From Streptomyces sp. XY006 (GTDB lineage Bacteria > Actinomycetota > Actinomycetes > Streptomycetales > Streptomycetaceae): a stretch of 64,000 nt of DNA. The notes under the pieces are model-generated. The model did not search any database. It had not been told where the DNA came from and saw only the letters and a program-made list of their open reading frames with translations. Position 1 is the stretch's first letter; each line of letters begins with the position of its first letter. The stretch spans positions 62,001-126,000 of the forward strand of contig NZ_NOKT01000004.1 in the NCBI RefSeq assembly GCF_002237655.1, in the 5' to 3' direction. Made by a program: the position numbers and the translations under genes. This document shows, piece after piece, positions 1 to 8,365 of this stretch.

Positions 1-131
1 AGGCGGCGGCGGAGCTCCCGGCCTTCCACTCCGTGGCCACGCAGCTCCACGTGCTCGCCGAGACCGGTGAGACCGGAGAGACCGCTGAAACCGGTGGGGT
101 CAACGAGACGTCTGAGGCGGGCGAGGCCTGA
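1..131 (+). CDS. C-terminal fragment of an unidentified protein
   Basis: An open frame enters from the left edge and ends at the TGA at 129-131. Its last 42 codons end in a Glu/Thr-rich tail with repeated ET/GET units. GC-rich third positions fit a real coding end. The fragment is too short and low in complexity to assign a family. Two hairpins follow it (150-165 and 192-208), as expected at the end of a transcription unit. Confidence 0.5.
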   Translation, partial: AAAELPAFHSVATQLHVLAETGETGETAETGGVNETSEAGEA

Positions 132-149
132 GCCGCCTGCCGGGGTACC

Positions 150-208
150 GCCGCTGATCAGCGGCTTGGCTGGGGATGGAGTACGCCACAGGCCCCCCGA
201 ATGGGGGC
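150..208 (+). terminator. Probable terminator hairpins after the first gene
   Basis: Two short inverted repeats lie just downstream of the first stop codon. One is the palindrome GCCGCTGATCAGCGGC at 150-165. The other is a GCCCCC/GGGGGC stem at 192-208 with a 5-nt loop. Neither has a U-run, which is usual in Streptomyces. The rest of 132-410 is noncoding and must hold the promoter of the DUF3040 gene; TATGAT near 219 is a weak -10 candidate. Confidence 0.4.
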
Positions 209-410
209 TTGGCGCCGTATGATCGAGGGAGACCGTCCGGCATGACGGGTCGGCCGCCGGGGAATGACAAGCCTCAGCGAGCCGGGACGTCCATGGCGGA
301 TTCCGGTTGGCCAATTGGCGTAGAGGGGCGGGTTTCACGGGGGCGATTCCCTGCCTATCCTGAAGGGACCCCCCGGGTCGCCCCGGCGACTGCACGATGA
401 GGAGGACTCC

Positions 411-812
411 GTGCCGCTCTCGGAGCACGAGCAGCGCATGCTCGAGCAGATGGAGCGAGCGCTGTACGCCGAAGATCCCAAGTTCGCGTCGGCGCTTGAG
501 GGAAGCGGGCTGCGTACGTACACCCGGCGGCGGGTCTACCAGGCGGTCGCGGGCTTCCTCGTAGGTATTGCGCTCCTCATGGCCGGTATGGTCGCCAAGC
601 AGGTCTGGCTCAGCGTCGTGGGCTTCCTCGTCATGCTGGGATGCGCGGTGCTCGCCGTGACCGGCTGGCGCAAGGCCCCCAAGCCGGGGGAACAGGCCGC
701 CGGTGCCGCCGCGGGCCCACAGGGCCGCCGCCAGGGCCGGCAACGGCGCTCCATGATGGACCGCATCGAGCAGCGCTGGCAGAAGCGCCGCGACGAGCAG
801 GGCGGTCATTAG
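411..812 (+). CDS. DUF3040 family small membrane protein
   Basis: A 133-residue protein with the DUF3040 layout: a short N-terminal segment (LSEHEQRMLEQMERAL), two transmembrane helices at about residues 44-63 and 66-86, and a Gly/Arg/Gln-rich basic tail that is probably cytoplasmic. The GTG start follows a strong GAGGAGG ribosome binding site. DUF3040 proteins are actinobacterial and often sit beside the division/cell-wall cluster; their function is unknown. A 17-bp perfect hairpin follows the gene, so it is probably a single-gene unit. The family call is firm, the role is not. Confidence 0.85.
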   Translation: MPLSEHEQRMLEQMERALYAEDPKFASALEGSGLRTYTRRRVYQAVAGFLVGIALLMAGMVAKQVWLSVVGFLVMLGCAVLAVTGWRKAPKPGEQAAGAAAGPQGRRQGRQRRSMMDRIEQRWQKRRDEQGGH

Positions 813-850
813 CCCCGCGCCGGGCCTCTGCAGGACCCCATGATCACATC

Positions 851-888
851 GTTAGGGGGTGACCACCGAGTGGTGGTCACCCCCTAAC
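851..888 (+). terminator. Strong terminator hairpin (17-bp perfect stem)
   Basis: GTTAGGGGGTGACCACC at 851-867 pairs perfectly with 872-888 around the loop GAGT. It lies 38 nt after the DUF3040 stop codon, between convergent genes. Being fully symmetric, it could stop transcription from both sides. No gene is seen in the remainder of 889-1063. Confidence 0.85.
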
Positions 889-1063
889 GCATGCGCAGGC
901 GGTAGTCCTGGGGTGCGGATGGCGGTGCCCGCGCCGATGCCGGTGGCTGTGGCGGTGCGGTCGGACCCGGCTCCCTGCCGGAACAGGCCCGGAGCCCGCC
1001 CGAAAGCGGTGAGCCACCGGCCCCGGACCTCCGAAGCGGCCGGACGCCACCGGGCCCATGCCA

Positions 1064-1096
1064 AAGCCGGTCGGACGCGTCTCGTCCGACCGGCTT
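1064..1096 (-). terminator. Terminator of the moxR-DUF58-transglutaminase operon
   Basis: AAGCCGGTCGGACG (1064-1077) pairs perfectly with 1083-1096 around a 5-nt loop. It lies about 60 nt beyond the stop of the minus-strand transglutaminase gene. Together with the hairpin at 851-888 it closes the convergent junction from both directions. Confidence 0.8.
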
Positions 1097-1156
1097 CCGT
1101 CGCTTCGGGCGGCCCGGCTCATGCCGCCCCCGCGGGGCGGCCCGGCGCCGCTGGAC

Positions 1157-3538
1157 TCAGCCCTGCTTGCCCCAGGTCGGGCGGAGGGATACGGCTCGTT
1201 GCCGGAGGCCGGACCACCAGTCCGAGGCCGCCCAGAGCACGCGCGCGGTGGAGCGCGGTGCGAGGACCGCGCGGAGCCTCGCCGCGCGGCCGGCCCCGGC
1301 GCTCAGGCCCGCCGTCACACGGCGGACGTCGTCCGTCAGGCCGGCCGTGAGGCGGGGGTGCGGTGCGTACAGCACCTGCTCCACCGCGTCCGCCGCCCGG
1401 TGCACCGACGCCGCCGCCGTGCCGTCGAGACCGCCCAGCCGGACGATGCGGGCGGCCGCCTTGCGCGGGGTCAGCGACTCGTCCGGCGGGATGCCGAAGT
1501 CCCACGCGGTGTCGGTCAGCTCCTGCCAGACGGCCAGGGTGTGCGGCGCCGCGTCCGCCTCACCGCGGCCGTGTGCCCCCAGCCGTACCGAGCGGGTGCG
1601 CAGGCGCCACAGCATGGGGGCCAGGGGCAGTGCCAGTACCGCGAGACCGGCCAGGGCCCAGGCCAGGAACGCGTACCACTTCGGGCCGTCGTCACCGGTG
1701 GGCAGCACCGCCTGGGGCGACTCGCTGCCACAGCCGCCGTCCAGCTTCTTCTGCTCCGGCGTGCAGCTCTCGCTCCTGGAGGGCGTCGCGGACGGCGCGG
1801 CGGACGTCGACTGGGTCGGGCGGGTGTCGTCCGGCACCGAGCTGCCCGGCGTGTCCGGCAGCGTGTAAGGCGGCATCGAGCCGCGGGTGGGCGTCGGCTC
1901 GAAGCGGGTCCAGCCCACGCCTTCGAAGTACAGCTCGGGCCAGGCGTGCGCGTCACGCAGTCCCACCGACACCGTGCCGTCCGCCTGCGGGGAACCGGGC
2001 GCGAAGCCCACCGCGACCCGGGCCGGGATGTCCAGGGAGCGGGCCATCGCCGCCATGGCGAAGGAGAAGTGCACGCAGAAGCCCTGCTTGTCCCGCAGGA
2101 ACCGGGCGATCGCCTCCGAGCCGCTGCCGACCTGCACCTGCGTGTCGTACTCGAAGCCGCCGGTCACGGCGAACCAGTCCTGCAGCTTCACCGCCTGGTC
2201 GTACGGGTTGGCGGCGTCCGCGGTGACCTGACGGGCCGTGCGGGACACCACGGCCGGGAGCGAGTCGGGCAGCTCGGTGAAGTCGCGCCGGATGGCCTCC
2301 GGCGGCGGCCCCGCGGCGGCCAGCTGCTCCGCCGTCGGCTGCACGTCCAGGCTCCTGACCTGGTACGTCAGCCCGCGTGTGTTCTGGCCGTGGTCACCGA
2401 CCAGGGTCATGCCCAGCGGCTCGTAGCGCCAGTTGCCGTCGATGCGCACCCCGCTCGGCGGGTACGGCATCGGCAGCCAGTCCTGGGCGTACCAGTCGGC
2501 CGCCGATATGGAGGTGTCGACCTCCGCGCGCTTGACGTCGGCGGAGAGGCCGATCGGGGTGGGGAACGGGCCCTCGGGGACGGCCGTGATGGACCGTCGC
2601 GAGGGCTTCCAGGTCGTGCCGTCGAAGTCGTCCAGGGACACGATCCGCAGATACAGGTCCGAGACGTCCGCCATCTCGGTCTTCACGGACAGTACCTGCT
2701 GGTCCTCGTCCGCGTTCAGGCTGTCGCGCAGCGACACCAGCGGGTTCACGGCGGAGATCGTGCCCCCGCCGCCCGAGCCGGCGCCCGCGCCCGCTCCCAC
2801 CGAGTCCAGCAGCCCGCCGTTCATCGTCGGCAGGGCGAGCGGCACCACCAGGGCGATGCCCAGCGCGACCACGCCGATGCGCCGGCCGGTGCGGACCGGG
2901 GCGACGGCGCCGGTCGGCTCGCCCGTGCCTGTGCGCGGGGCACCGCCGAAGACGCGGCCCCACTGGGAGAGCCGGTCCCGCCCCTCGGCCAGCAGCAGCA
3001 TCAGATAGCCGGCCGCCGCGACCAGGAACCACAGCCAGTCGGTGCCCCCGTCGGACAGCCCCGCCGCGACCGAGTACAGCGCGAGCAGCGGCAGACCGGC
3101 CGGGGCGGCGCTGCGGAAGGTCACCGCGAGCGTGTCCACCAGCAGACCGATGATCAGCACCCCGCCGATGAGCATCAGCCGGATGCCGTCGGACTCCAGG
3201 GGCGCCGGGATCGCGTACCGCGCGATGTCCTGCCCGCCCTGTTCGAGCAGGAAGGCGAAGCGCTCGAAGGCCTGCGGCCCCGGAAGCAGCCCGGCCAGGG
3301 CCTGCTCGCGGGCGAAGAGGAACGTCAGCAGGAACAGCGTCACCAGGGCCTGGGCCGCGATCGTGAGCGGTCGGGCCAGCGGAACCCGGCGGGCCGCGGC
3401 GCCCACGCCCGCCTGCACGGCCAGCAGGAACGCCGCCTGCACGATCCAGGTGGCCGGCTGGACGAGGGGCAGCAGGGCGCACGAGGCCATCAGCGTGGCC
3501 GCCCACGCGCCCAGCGTCAGTCGTACCCGCCCGCTCAT
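1157..3538 (-). CDS. Transglutaminase-like membrane protein (TgpA/DUF3488 type)
   Basis: A 793-residue protein. An N-terminal block of several transmembrane helices (about residues 1-230) precedes an extracytoplasmic transglutaminase-like domain with the catalytic pair Cys488 (QGFCVHFSF) and His531 (DAHAWPE). A Ser/Thr/Pro-rich linker, another transmembrane helix and a C-terminal cytoplasmic domain follow. This is the TgpA architecture (DUF3488, transglutaminase core, DUF4129). The ATG start overlaps the DUF58 stop (ATGA at 3540-3537), so translation is coupled. Genes of this type travel with moxR and DUF58, as here. The substrate is unknown; a cell-surface peptidase or crosslinking role is inferred. 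Confidence 0.9.
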   Translation of the reverse strand: MSGRVRLTLGAWAATLMASCALLPLVQPATWIVQAAFLLAVQAGVGAAARRVPLARPLTIAAQALVTLFLLTFLFAREQALAGLLPGPQAFERFAFLLEQGGQDIARYAIPAPLESDGIRLMLIGGVLIIGLLVDTLAVTFRSAAPAGLPLLALYSVAAGLSDGGTDWLWFLVAAAGYLMLLLAEGRDRLSQWGRVFGGAPRTGTGEPTGAVAPVRTGRRIGVVALGIALVVPLALPTMNGGLLDSVGAGAGAGSGGGGTISAVNPLVSLRDSLNADEDQQVLSVKTEMADVSDLYLRIVSLDDFDGTTWKPSRRSITAVPEGPFPTPIGLSADVKRAEVDTSISAADWYAQDWLPMPYPPSGVRIDGNWRYEPLGMTLVGDHGQNTRGLTYQVRSLDVQPTAEQLAAAGPPPEAIRRDFTELPDSLPAVVSRTARQVTADAANPYDQAVKLQDWFAVTGGFEYDTQVQVGSGSEAIARFLRDKQGFCVHFSFAMAAMARSLDIPARVAVGFAPGSPQADGTVSVGLRDAHAWPELYFEGVGWTRFEPTPTRGSMPPYTLPDTPGSSVPDDTRPTQSTSAAPSATPSRSESCTPEQKKLDGGCGSESPQAVLPTGDDGPKWYAFLAWALAGLAVLALPLAPMLWRLRTRSVRLGAHGRGEADAAPHTLAVWQELTDTAWDFGIPPDESLTPRKAAARIVRLGGLDGTAAASVHRAADAVEQVLYAPHPRLTAGLTDDVRRVTAGLSAGAGRAARLRAVLAPRSTARVLWAASDWWSGLRQRAVSLRPTWGKQG

Positions 3539-4899
3539 CAGCGTCCCTCCCCGCCGTTCGCGGCGGCCACGCCCCGGCGCTCCCGGTCCGCGTGCCGCCA
3601 CAGCTCGTCCAGCGAGGCGCCCCGCGGCACGCCGAGGACCGTCCACCCCGCCTCGCGCAGCAAGCGCAGCCGCTCCTCGCTCCCGTCCAACGGACCGGGC
3701 ACGTCGCTCGGTTCCCGCGTCCAGGCTCCGCTGTCCAGCACGAAGGCCACCGCGCCGCCGCTGCGCTGCCGCATCCGGGCCACCACGGCCGCCTGCTCCT
3801 CGTCCAGGTCGCCGAGGAAGGCCACCAGCAGCCCCTCGTTCCCGCCGCGGATCACGTCGTAGGCCCGGGACAGGCCCGCGCCGTCGGAGTGGTCGATCAC
3901 GGCGAGGGTGTCCATCATCAGCCCGGCCGCGTCCGCCGACTCCTGGCTCGCGCCCGCGAAGCCGTCGCCGCCCTCGCCCGGGACCGCGTTGCCGGTGTCC
4001 GTCAGCAGCCGTACGGAGAAGCCCCGTTCGAGCATGTGCACCAGCACGGAGGCGGCGCCCGCGACGGCCCACTCGAAGGCCGAGTCCGGGCCCGCGCCCT
4101 CGTAGGCGATGCCGCGGGTGTCGAGCAGGACCGTGCAGCGGGCGCGCTGCGGCTGCTCCTCGCGGCGCACCATCAGCTCGCCGTAGCGGGCGGTCGAGCG
4201 CCAGTGCACGCGGCGCAGGTCGTCGCCGTAGCGGTAGCCGCGCGGGATCACGTCGTCCTCGCCGGCCAGCGCGAGCGAGCGCTGCCGCCCGTCGCCGTAC
4301 CCCTTCGCCTCGCCGCTCAGGCGCACCGGGGCCAGCGGCTCCACGCGCGGGATCACGGTCAGGGTGTCGTACGTGGAGAAGGACCGGGTCAGCTCGCACA
4401 TGCCGAACGGGTCGGTCAGGCGCAGCTGGAGCGGGCCCAGGGGGTAGCGGCCGCGCAGGTCGGAGCGGACCCGGTAGGACACCTCGCGCCGGCCGCCCGC
4501 CTCCACCCGGTCCAGCACGAACCGGGGCCGGGGACCGAGCACGTAGGGCACGCGGTCCTGGAGCATCAGCAGGCCTGTGGGCAGCCGCGAGACGTTGTCC
4601 ATCCGCAGGTGGACCCGTGCCTCGCTGCCGGCGGGCACGCGCGCGGGGGAGAGCCGGCGGCTGCCGGCGACGCGGTAGCGCGTGCGGTACAGCACGGTCG
4701 CGCACACCAGCGGCAGCACCGCCAGCAGCAGGCCGACGCGCAGCAGGTCGGCCTGTCCGAGCACGTACGAGCAGACGGCGGCCGCGACGCCGGCGGCCAG
4801 GAAGGAACGTCCGCGGGTGGTCAGACCGGCCAGGGCGGTGCGGACGCCGCCCTTCTCGCCCCGGTCGGCCTCCGCCTGCCCCGTCCCCGCGGTGGTCAT
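3538..4899 (-). CDS. DUF58 domain-containing membrane protein
   Basis: A 453-residue protein with two N-terminal transmembrane helices (about residues 35-75). A beta-rich region follows, then the DUF58 signature RYGDDLRRVHWRSTARYGE around Trp233, then a von Willebrand A-like fold (VLLDTRG). DUF58 proteins are thought to work with MoxR AAA+ ATPases in assembling or activating protein complexes. The ATG at 4899 overlaps the moxR stop as ATGA and has GGAGG 5 nt upstream. A GTG one codon earlier (4902) is too close to that site. It is the middle gene of a three-gene operon. Confidence 0.88.
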   Translation of the reverse strand: MTTAGTGQAEADRGEKGGVRTALAGLTTRGRSFLAAGVAAAVCSYVLGQADLLRVGLLLAVLPLVCATVLYRTRYRVAGSRRLSPARVPAGSEARVHLRMDNVSRLPTGLLMLQDRVPYVLGPRPRFVLDRVEAGGRREVSYRVRSDLRGRYPLGPLQLRLTDPFGMCELTRSFSTYDTLTVIPRVEPLAPVRLSGEAKGYGDGRQRSLALAGEDDVIPRGYRYGDDLRRVHWRSTARYGELMVRREEQPQRARCTVLLDTRGIAYEGAGPDSAFEWAVAGAASVLVHMLERGFSVRLLTDTGNAVPGEGGDGFAGASQESADAAGLMMDTLAVIDHSDGAGLSRAYDVIRGGNEGLLVAFLGDLDEEQAAVVARMRQRSGGAVAFVLDSGAWTREPSDVPGPLDGSEERLRLLREAGWTVLGVPRGASLDELWRHADRERRGVAAANGGEGR

Positions 4900-5939
4900 C
4901 ACAGCCTCCGCGGCGGGTGCGAGGGATAGGTCGGCGCGGTGCGGCCCACGGCGCCGAAGCCGCTCTGCTGCTGGGGCGACGCCGGGACCGGCGTGCGCTG
5001 CAGGATCTCGTCGACGACCTGCTCGGCCGTGCGGCGGTTGAGCTGGGCCTGGGCGGTGGGCAGCAGGCGGTGGGCCAGGACGGCGACGGCGAGGGCCTGC
5101 ACGTCGTCCGGCAGCGCGTACTCCCGGCCGCTCAGGGCCGCGGACGCCTTCGCCGCGCGCAGCAGATGCAGCGTGGCGCGCGGGGAGGCGCCCAGTCTCA
5201 GGTCGGGGTGGGTGCGCGTGGCGCCGACCAGGTCGACCGCGTAACGGCGGACCGGCTCGGCCACGTGCACGCCGCGCACCGCCTCGATCAGCTTGAGGAT
5301 CTCGTGCGCGTGGGCCACCGGCTGGAGGTCCTCCAGGGGCGAGACGCCGCCGTGCACGTCCAGCATCTGCAGCTCGGCCTCCGCGCTGGGGTAGCCGACC
5401 GAGACGCGGGCCATGAAGCGGTCGCGCTGGGCCTCCGGCAGCGGGTAGGTGCCCTCCATCTCGACTGGGTTCTGCGTCGCCACCACCATGAAGGGGCTGG
5501 GCAGCTCGTAGGTCTTGCCGTCGATGGTGACCTGGCGCTCCTCCATCGACTCCAGCAGCGCGGACTGCGTCTTGGGCGAGGCGCGGTTGATCTCGTCGCC
5601 GATCACCACCTGCGCGAAGATCGCGCCCGGCTTGAACTCGAAGTCGCGGCGCTGCTGGTCCCAGATGGACACACCGGTGATGTCCGACGGCAGCAGGTCG
5701 GGCGTGAACTGGATGCGCCGCACCGAGCAGTCGATGGACCGTGCCAGCGCCTTGGCCAGCATCGTCTTGCCGACGCCCGGGACATCCTCGATCAGCAGAT
5801 GCCCCTCGGCGAGCAGCACGGTCAGCGAGAGCCGTACGACCTCGGGCTTGCCCTCGATCACGCCTTCCACCGACTCCCGCACGCGCTCCACCACGGCGGT
5901 CAGATCAGTGAGGCTCGCTCGATCGTCATAGGTCGTCAC
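4899..5939 (-). CDS. MoxR-family AAA+ ATPase
   Basis: A 346-residue AAA_3/MoxR ATPase. It has Walker A GVGKT around Lys58, Walker B VVIGDEINRA with Asp115-Glu116, a sensor-1 region (VVATQNPVEMEGTYPLPEAQRDRF) and the C-terminal lid domain. The family acts as chaperone-like ATPases for partner complexes, typically with DUF58 and VWA proteins. The GTG at 5939 is chosen because GAGGAGG lies just upstream; an ATG 24 codons earlier lacks such a site and would add a poorly conserved leader. It heads the operon with DUF58 and the transglutaminase. The 279 bp upstream (5940-6218) hold its promoter and no gene. Confidence 0.92.
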   Translation of the reverse strand: MTTYDDRASLTDLTAVVERVRESVEGVIEGKPEVVRLSLTVLLAEGHLLIEDVPGVGKTMLAKALARSIDCSVRRIQFTPDLLPSDITGVSIWDQQRRDFEFKPGAIFAQVVIGDEINRASPKTQSALLESMEERQVTIDGKTYELPSPFMVVATQNPVEMEGTYPLPEAQRDRFMARVSVGYPSAEAELQMLDVHGGVSPLEDLQPVAHAHEILKLIEAVRGVHVAEPVRRYAVDLVGATRTHPDLRLGASPRATLHLLRAAKASAALSGREYALPDDVQALAVAVLAHRLLPTAQAQLNRRTAEQVVDEILQRTPVPASPQQQSGFGAVGRTAPTYPSHPPRRL

Positions 5940-6218
5940 CCGGCCCTCCTCGGCCTTTCCCCTGCTCTCAGGAAGCACGGGATACCCCATTTTCCCGGGC
6001 CGACGCCGCATGACGCGGGCCGGCCCACCCCGAACACGGACACCACGCGTGAAAAGTTCCGCGCGACGCCACTCCCCGCATTCTTGCTGCCGTTACCGAT
6101 TCGTGTCACTCGACTGTGGACAACTGGCCGCGATATGTCGGTCTTACGACCATTCGAACGCGTGACTGACAGGTTTTCGACAGCTACCAGGGGTTGCCGG
6201 ACGGGGTGGGCGACCAGG

Positions 6219-6776
6219 TCAGGAGGCGGGCGAGGCCGGGTCGACCTCGCGCAGCAGGCCGGTCTTCACGTCGAAGACGAAGCCGCGCACGTCGTCGGTG
6301 TGCAGCAGGAACGGCGAGGTCCGCACACGCTGCATCGACTGCCGGACGTCCTGGTCGACGTCCCGGAAGGACTCCACGGCCCACGCCGGGCGCTGGCCGA
6401 CCTCCTCCTCCAGCTCGTTGCGGAAGTCCTCGGTCAGGCTCTCCAGGCCGCAGCCGGTGTGGTGGATGAGGACCACGCTGCGCGTGCCCAGCTTGCGCTG
6501 GCTGATGGTGAGGGAGCGGATCACGTCGTCGGTGACGACACCGCCCGCGTTGCGGATCGTGTGACAGTCACCGAGTTGGAGACCGAGCGCCGCGTGCAGG
6601 TCGAGGCGGGCGTCCATGCAGGCCACGACGGCGACGTGCAGGACGGGGCGCGCGTCCATGCCCGGATCGGTGAAGGCCTCGGCGTAGCGCTCGTTGGCTT
6701 CGACGAGCCGGTCGGTGACGGTGCCGCCGGTGGTCGCGGCGTGGGGGCCAGTGGGAACCGATGCAGAAGTCGTCAT
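6219..6776 (-). CDS. Beta-class carbonic anhydrase
   Basis: A 185-residue cytoplasmic enzyme that interconverts CO2 and bicarbonate. The zinc-site motifs are visible: Cys53-x-Asp55-x-Arg57 (CMDAR) and His106-x-x-Cys109 (HHTGCG). The conserved stretch GDCHTIRNAGGVVTDDVIRSLTIS is typical of the Rv1284-like actinobacterial subgroup. The start is uncertain. ATG at 6776 gives the family length, but no clear ribosome binding site is seen there, and an upstream ATG at 6839 would add 21 residues. It lies between moxR and the dcw cluster and is transcribed away from rsmH. Confidence 0.9.
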   Translation of the reverse strand: MTTSASVPTGPHAATTGGTVTDRLVEANERYAEAFTDPGMDARPVLHVAVVACMDARLDLHAALGLQLGDCHTIRNAGGVVTDDVIRSLTISQRKLGTRSVVLIHHTGCGLESLTEDFRNELEEEVGQRPAWAVESFRDVDQDVRQSMQRVRTSPFLLHTDDVRGFVFDVKTGLLREVDPASPAS

Positions 6777-6905
6777 AACCATGACGTTACTGGTCACCTG
6801 TGCTCTCAGCCCGCTGTGAGAGGGGACAAAGAACGCCATCGGGCCTTGTAGTGAGGTAACCCACAGGGGTGGTGTGGCGGGGGCTGCGACGCGCAGGCCG
6901 GTTGA

Positions 6906-6933
6906 TTGACCGCGAGACAGGGTGGACTAAAGT
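6906..6933 (+). promoter_or_regulatory. Candidate promoter for rsmH and the dcw cluster
   Basis: TTGACC at 6906-6911 and TAAAGT at 6928-6933 are separated by 16 bp, a good match to the vegetative sigma consensus (TTGACN, TANNNT). It would give a leader of about 115 nt before rsmH. This is a sequence match only; the transcription start is not known. Confidence 0.55.
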
Positions 6934-7057
6934 GACGCGAAGCGGGAGGCGAGACTCTGCCCGCTGGACTGAATTCTTCGGAGACCCCGGCGACGACCGG
7001 GAATCTCCCCGCGTGCGCGGCGCGTACGTACGGGCCCGCCGGATCTGAGAGGGCCCC

Positions 7058-8014
7058 TTGAGCGAGAGTCGACACGTCCCGGTGATGCTCCAGCGGTGCC
7101 TGGATCTGCTGGCACCCGCCCTGGAGGGCCCGGACGCCGTGGTCGTCGACTGCACCCTCGGCCTCGGCGGCCACAGCGAGGCACTCCTGGAGCGGTTCCC
7201 GGACGTCCGCCTCGTCGCCCTCGACCGCGACAAGGAGGCCCTGCGCCTGTCCGGCGAGCGCCTCGCGCCCTACGGCGAGCGCGCCACGCTCGTCCACGCC
7301 GTCTACGACGAACTCCCCGACGTGCTGCGCAGGCTCGGCCTCGCGCGCGTGCAGGGCGTCCTGTTCGACCTCGGCGTCTCCTCCATGCAGCTCGACGAGG
7401 CCGACCGCGGCTTCGCCTACGCCCAGGACGCGCCGCTCGACATGCGGATGGACCAGACGACCGGGGTCAGCGCCGCGGAGGTCCTCAACACGTACCCGCC
7501 GGGCGAACTGGTCCGCATCCTGCGGGCGTACGGCGAGGAGAAGCAGGCCAAGCGGATCGTCAGCGCGATCGTGCGCGAGCGGGAGAAGGAGCCGTTCAGC
7601 ACCAGCGCGCGGCTGGTCGAGCTGATCCGTGACGCCCTGCCGCAGGCCGCCAAGCGCACCGGCGGCAACCCGGCCAAGCGCACCTTCCAGGCCCTGCGCA
7701 TCGAGGTCAACGGCGAACTCGCCGTCCTGGAACGGGCGATCCCGGCCGCCGTGAAGGCGCTGGACGTCGGCGGGCGGATCGCGGTGCTGTCCTACCACTC
7801 GCTGGAGGACCGGCTGGTCAAGCAGGTGTTCGCGGCCGGCGCCGCCACCACCGCGCCGCCCGGGCTGCCGGTCGTGCCCGAGCGCTACCAGCCGCGGCTC
7901 AAGCTGCTCACCCGCGGTGCCGAACTCCCCACCGAGGAGGAGATCGCCGAGAACCGGCGAGCGGCACCGGCGCGGCTGCGCGGCGCCCAGCGCATCAGGG
8001 AGGACGTCGAGTGA
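7058..8014 (+). CDS. rsmH: 16S rRNA (cytosine1402-N4)-methyltransferase RsmH (MraW)
   Basis: A 318-residue SAM-dependent methyltransferase that makes m4C1402 in the 16S rRNA P site. Visible marks are the N-terminal HVPVML motif, the SAM loop DCTLGLGGH at residues 31-39, [26 protein letters not shown] and the C-terminal [11 protein letters not shown]. The TTG start is chosen because the conserved HVPVML must be near residue 6 and a GAGAGGG site lies upstream. It is the first gene of the dcw cluster here; mraZ, which precedes it in many bacteria, is absent. Its stop overlaps a GTG (GTGA at 8011-8014) that opens a doubtful reading frame in the repeat region downstream. Confidence 0.96.
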   Translation: MSESRHVPVMLQRCLDLLAPALEGPDAVVVDCTLGLGGHSEALLERFPDVRLVALDRDKEALRLSGERLAPYGERATLVHAVYDELPDVLRRLGLARVQGVLFDLGVSSMQLDEADRGFAYAQDAPLDMRMDQTTGVSAAEVLNTYPPGELVRILRAYGEEKQAKRIVSAIVREREKEPFSTSARLVELIRDALPQAAKRTGGNPAKRTFQALRIEVNGELAVLERAIPAAVKALDVGGRIAVLSYHSLEDRLVKQVFAAGAATTAPPGLPVVPERYQPRLKLLTRGAELPTEEEIAENRRAAPARLRGAQRIREDVE

Positions 8015-8365
8015 GCCACGGGTGGTCCCGGAGCGATGGAACGCGAGTGTGTGACGGGCGGCGGCCGTCCCGTGCGGATGCGGCGCGAGCGGGTCTCGGG
8101 CGGTGGTCCCGGGCCGGTGGCACGCCGGTGGCGGGGGGACCGTCGTCCGGGGCCGGTGGAACGCGCGTGTGTGACGGGCGGCGGCCGTCCCGTACGGACG
8201 CGGAGCGAACGGGCCTCGGGCAGTGCGCCCGGGCCGGTGGAGCCCGGGCGTGCGGGGGAACGTCGTCTCGGGCCGGTGGAGCCCGGGCGTGCGAGGGATC
8301 GTCGTGCCCGGACGGGGCAGCGCCGGTCGGGGGCCGCGGGCCGGGGCGGATCCGAGGGAGCGCGT
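8015..8365 (+). repeat. Imperfect tandem repeats between rsmH and ftsL (120-bp and 39-bp periods)
   Basis: A 351-bp gap in an otherwise tightly packed cluster. The segment around 8021-8140 recurs at 8141-8260 with an exact 120-bp offset (8041 matches 8161 onward). A 39-bp sub-repeat starting GGGCCGGTGG recurs at 8111/8150 and at 8231/8270. Both periods are multiples of three. Two frames stay open: one starts at GTG 8011 (121 codons, overlapping the rsmH stop), the other at ATG 8036 and runs in frame into ftsL. In both, roughly a fifth of third positions are A or T, far more than in neighbouring genes, so neither looks like normal coding sequence. Confidence 0.75.

Noticed and set aside
1058..3862. 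Long plus-strand open frame of 934 codons opposite the transglutaminase and DUF58 genes
   Set aside because: It is antisense to two genes with clear domains and has the Arg/Gly/Val-rich composition typical of a shadow frame in high-GC DNA.
8036..8365. In-frame N-terminal extension of FtsL
   Set aside because: It consists of tandem repeats with many A/T third positions, has no clear ribosome binding site at ATG 8036, and would add a 110-residue Arg/Gly-rich tail not expected for FtsL. It is kept only as a finding.
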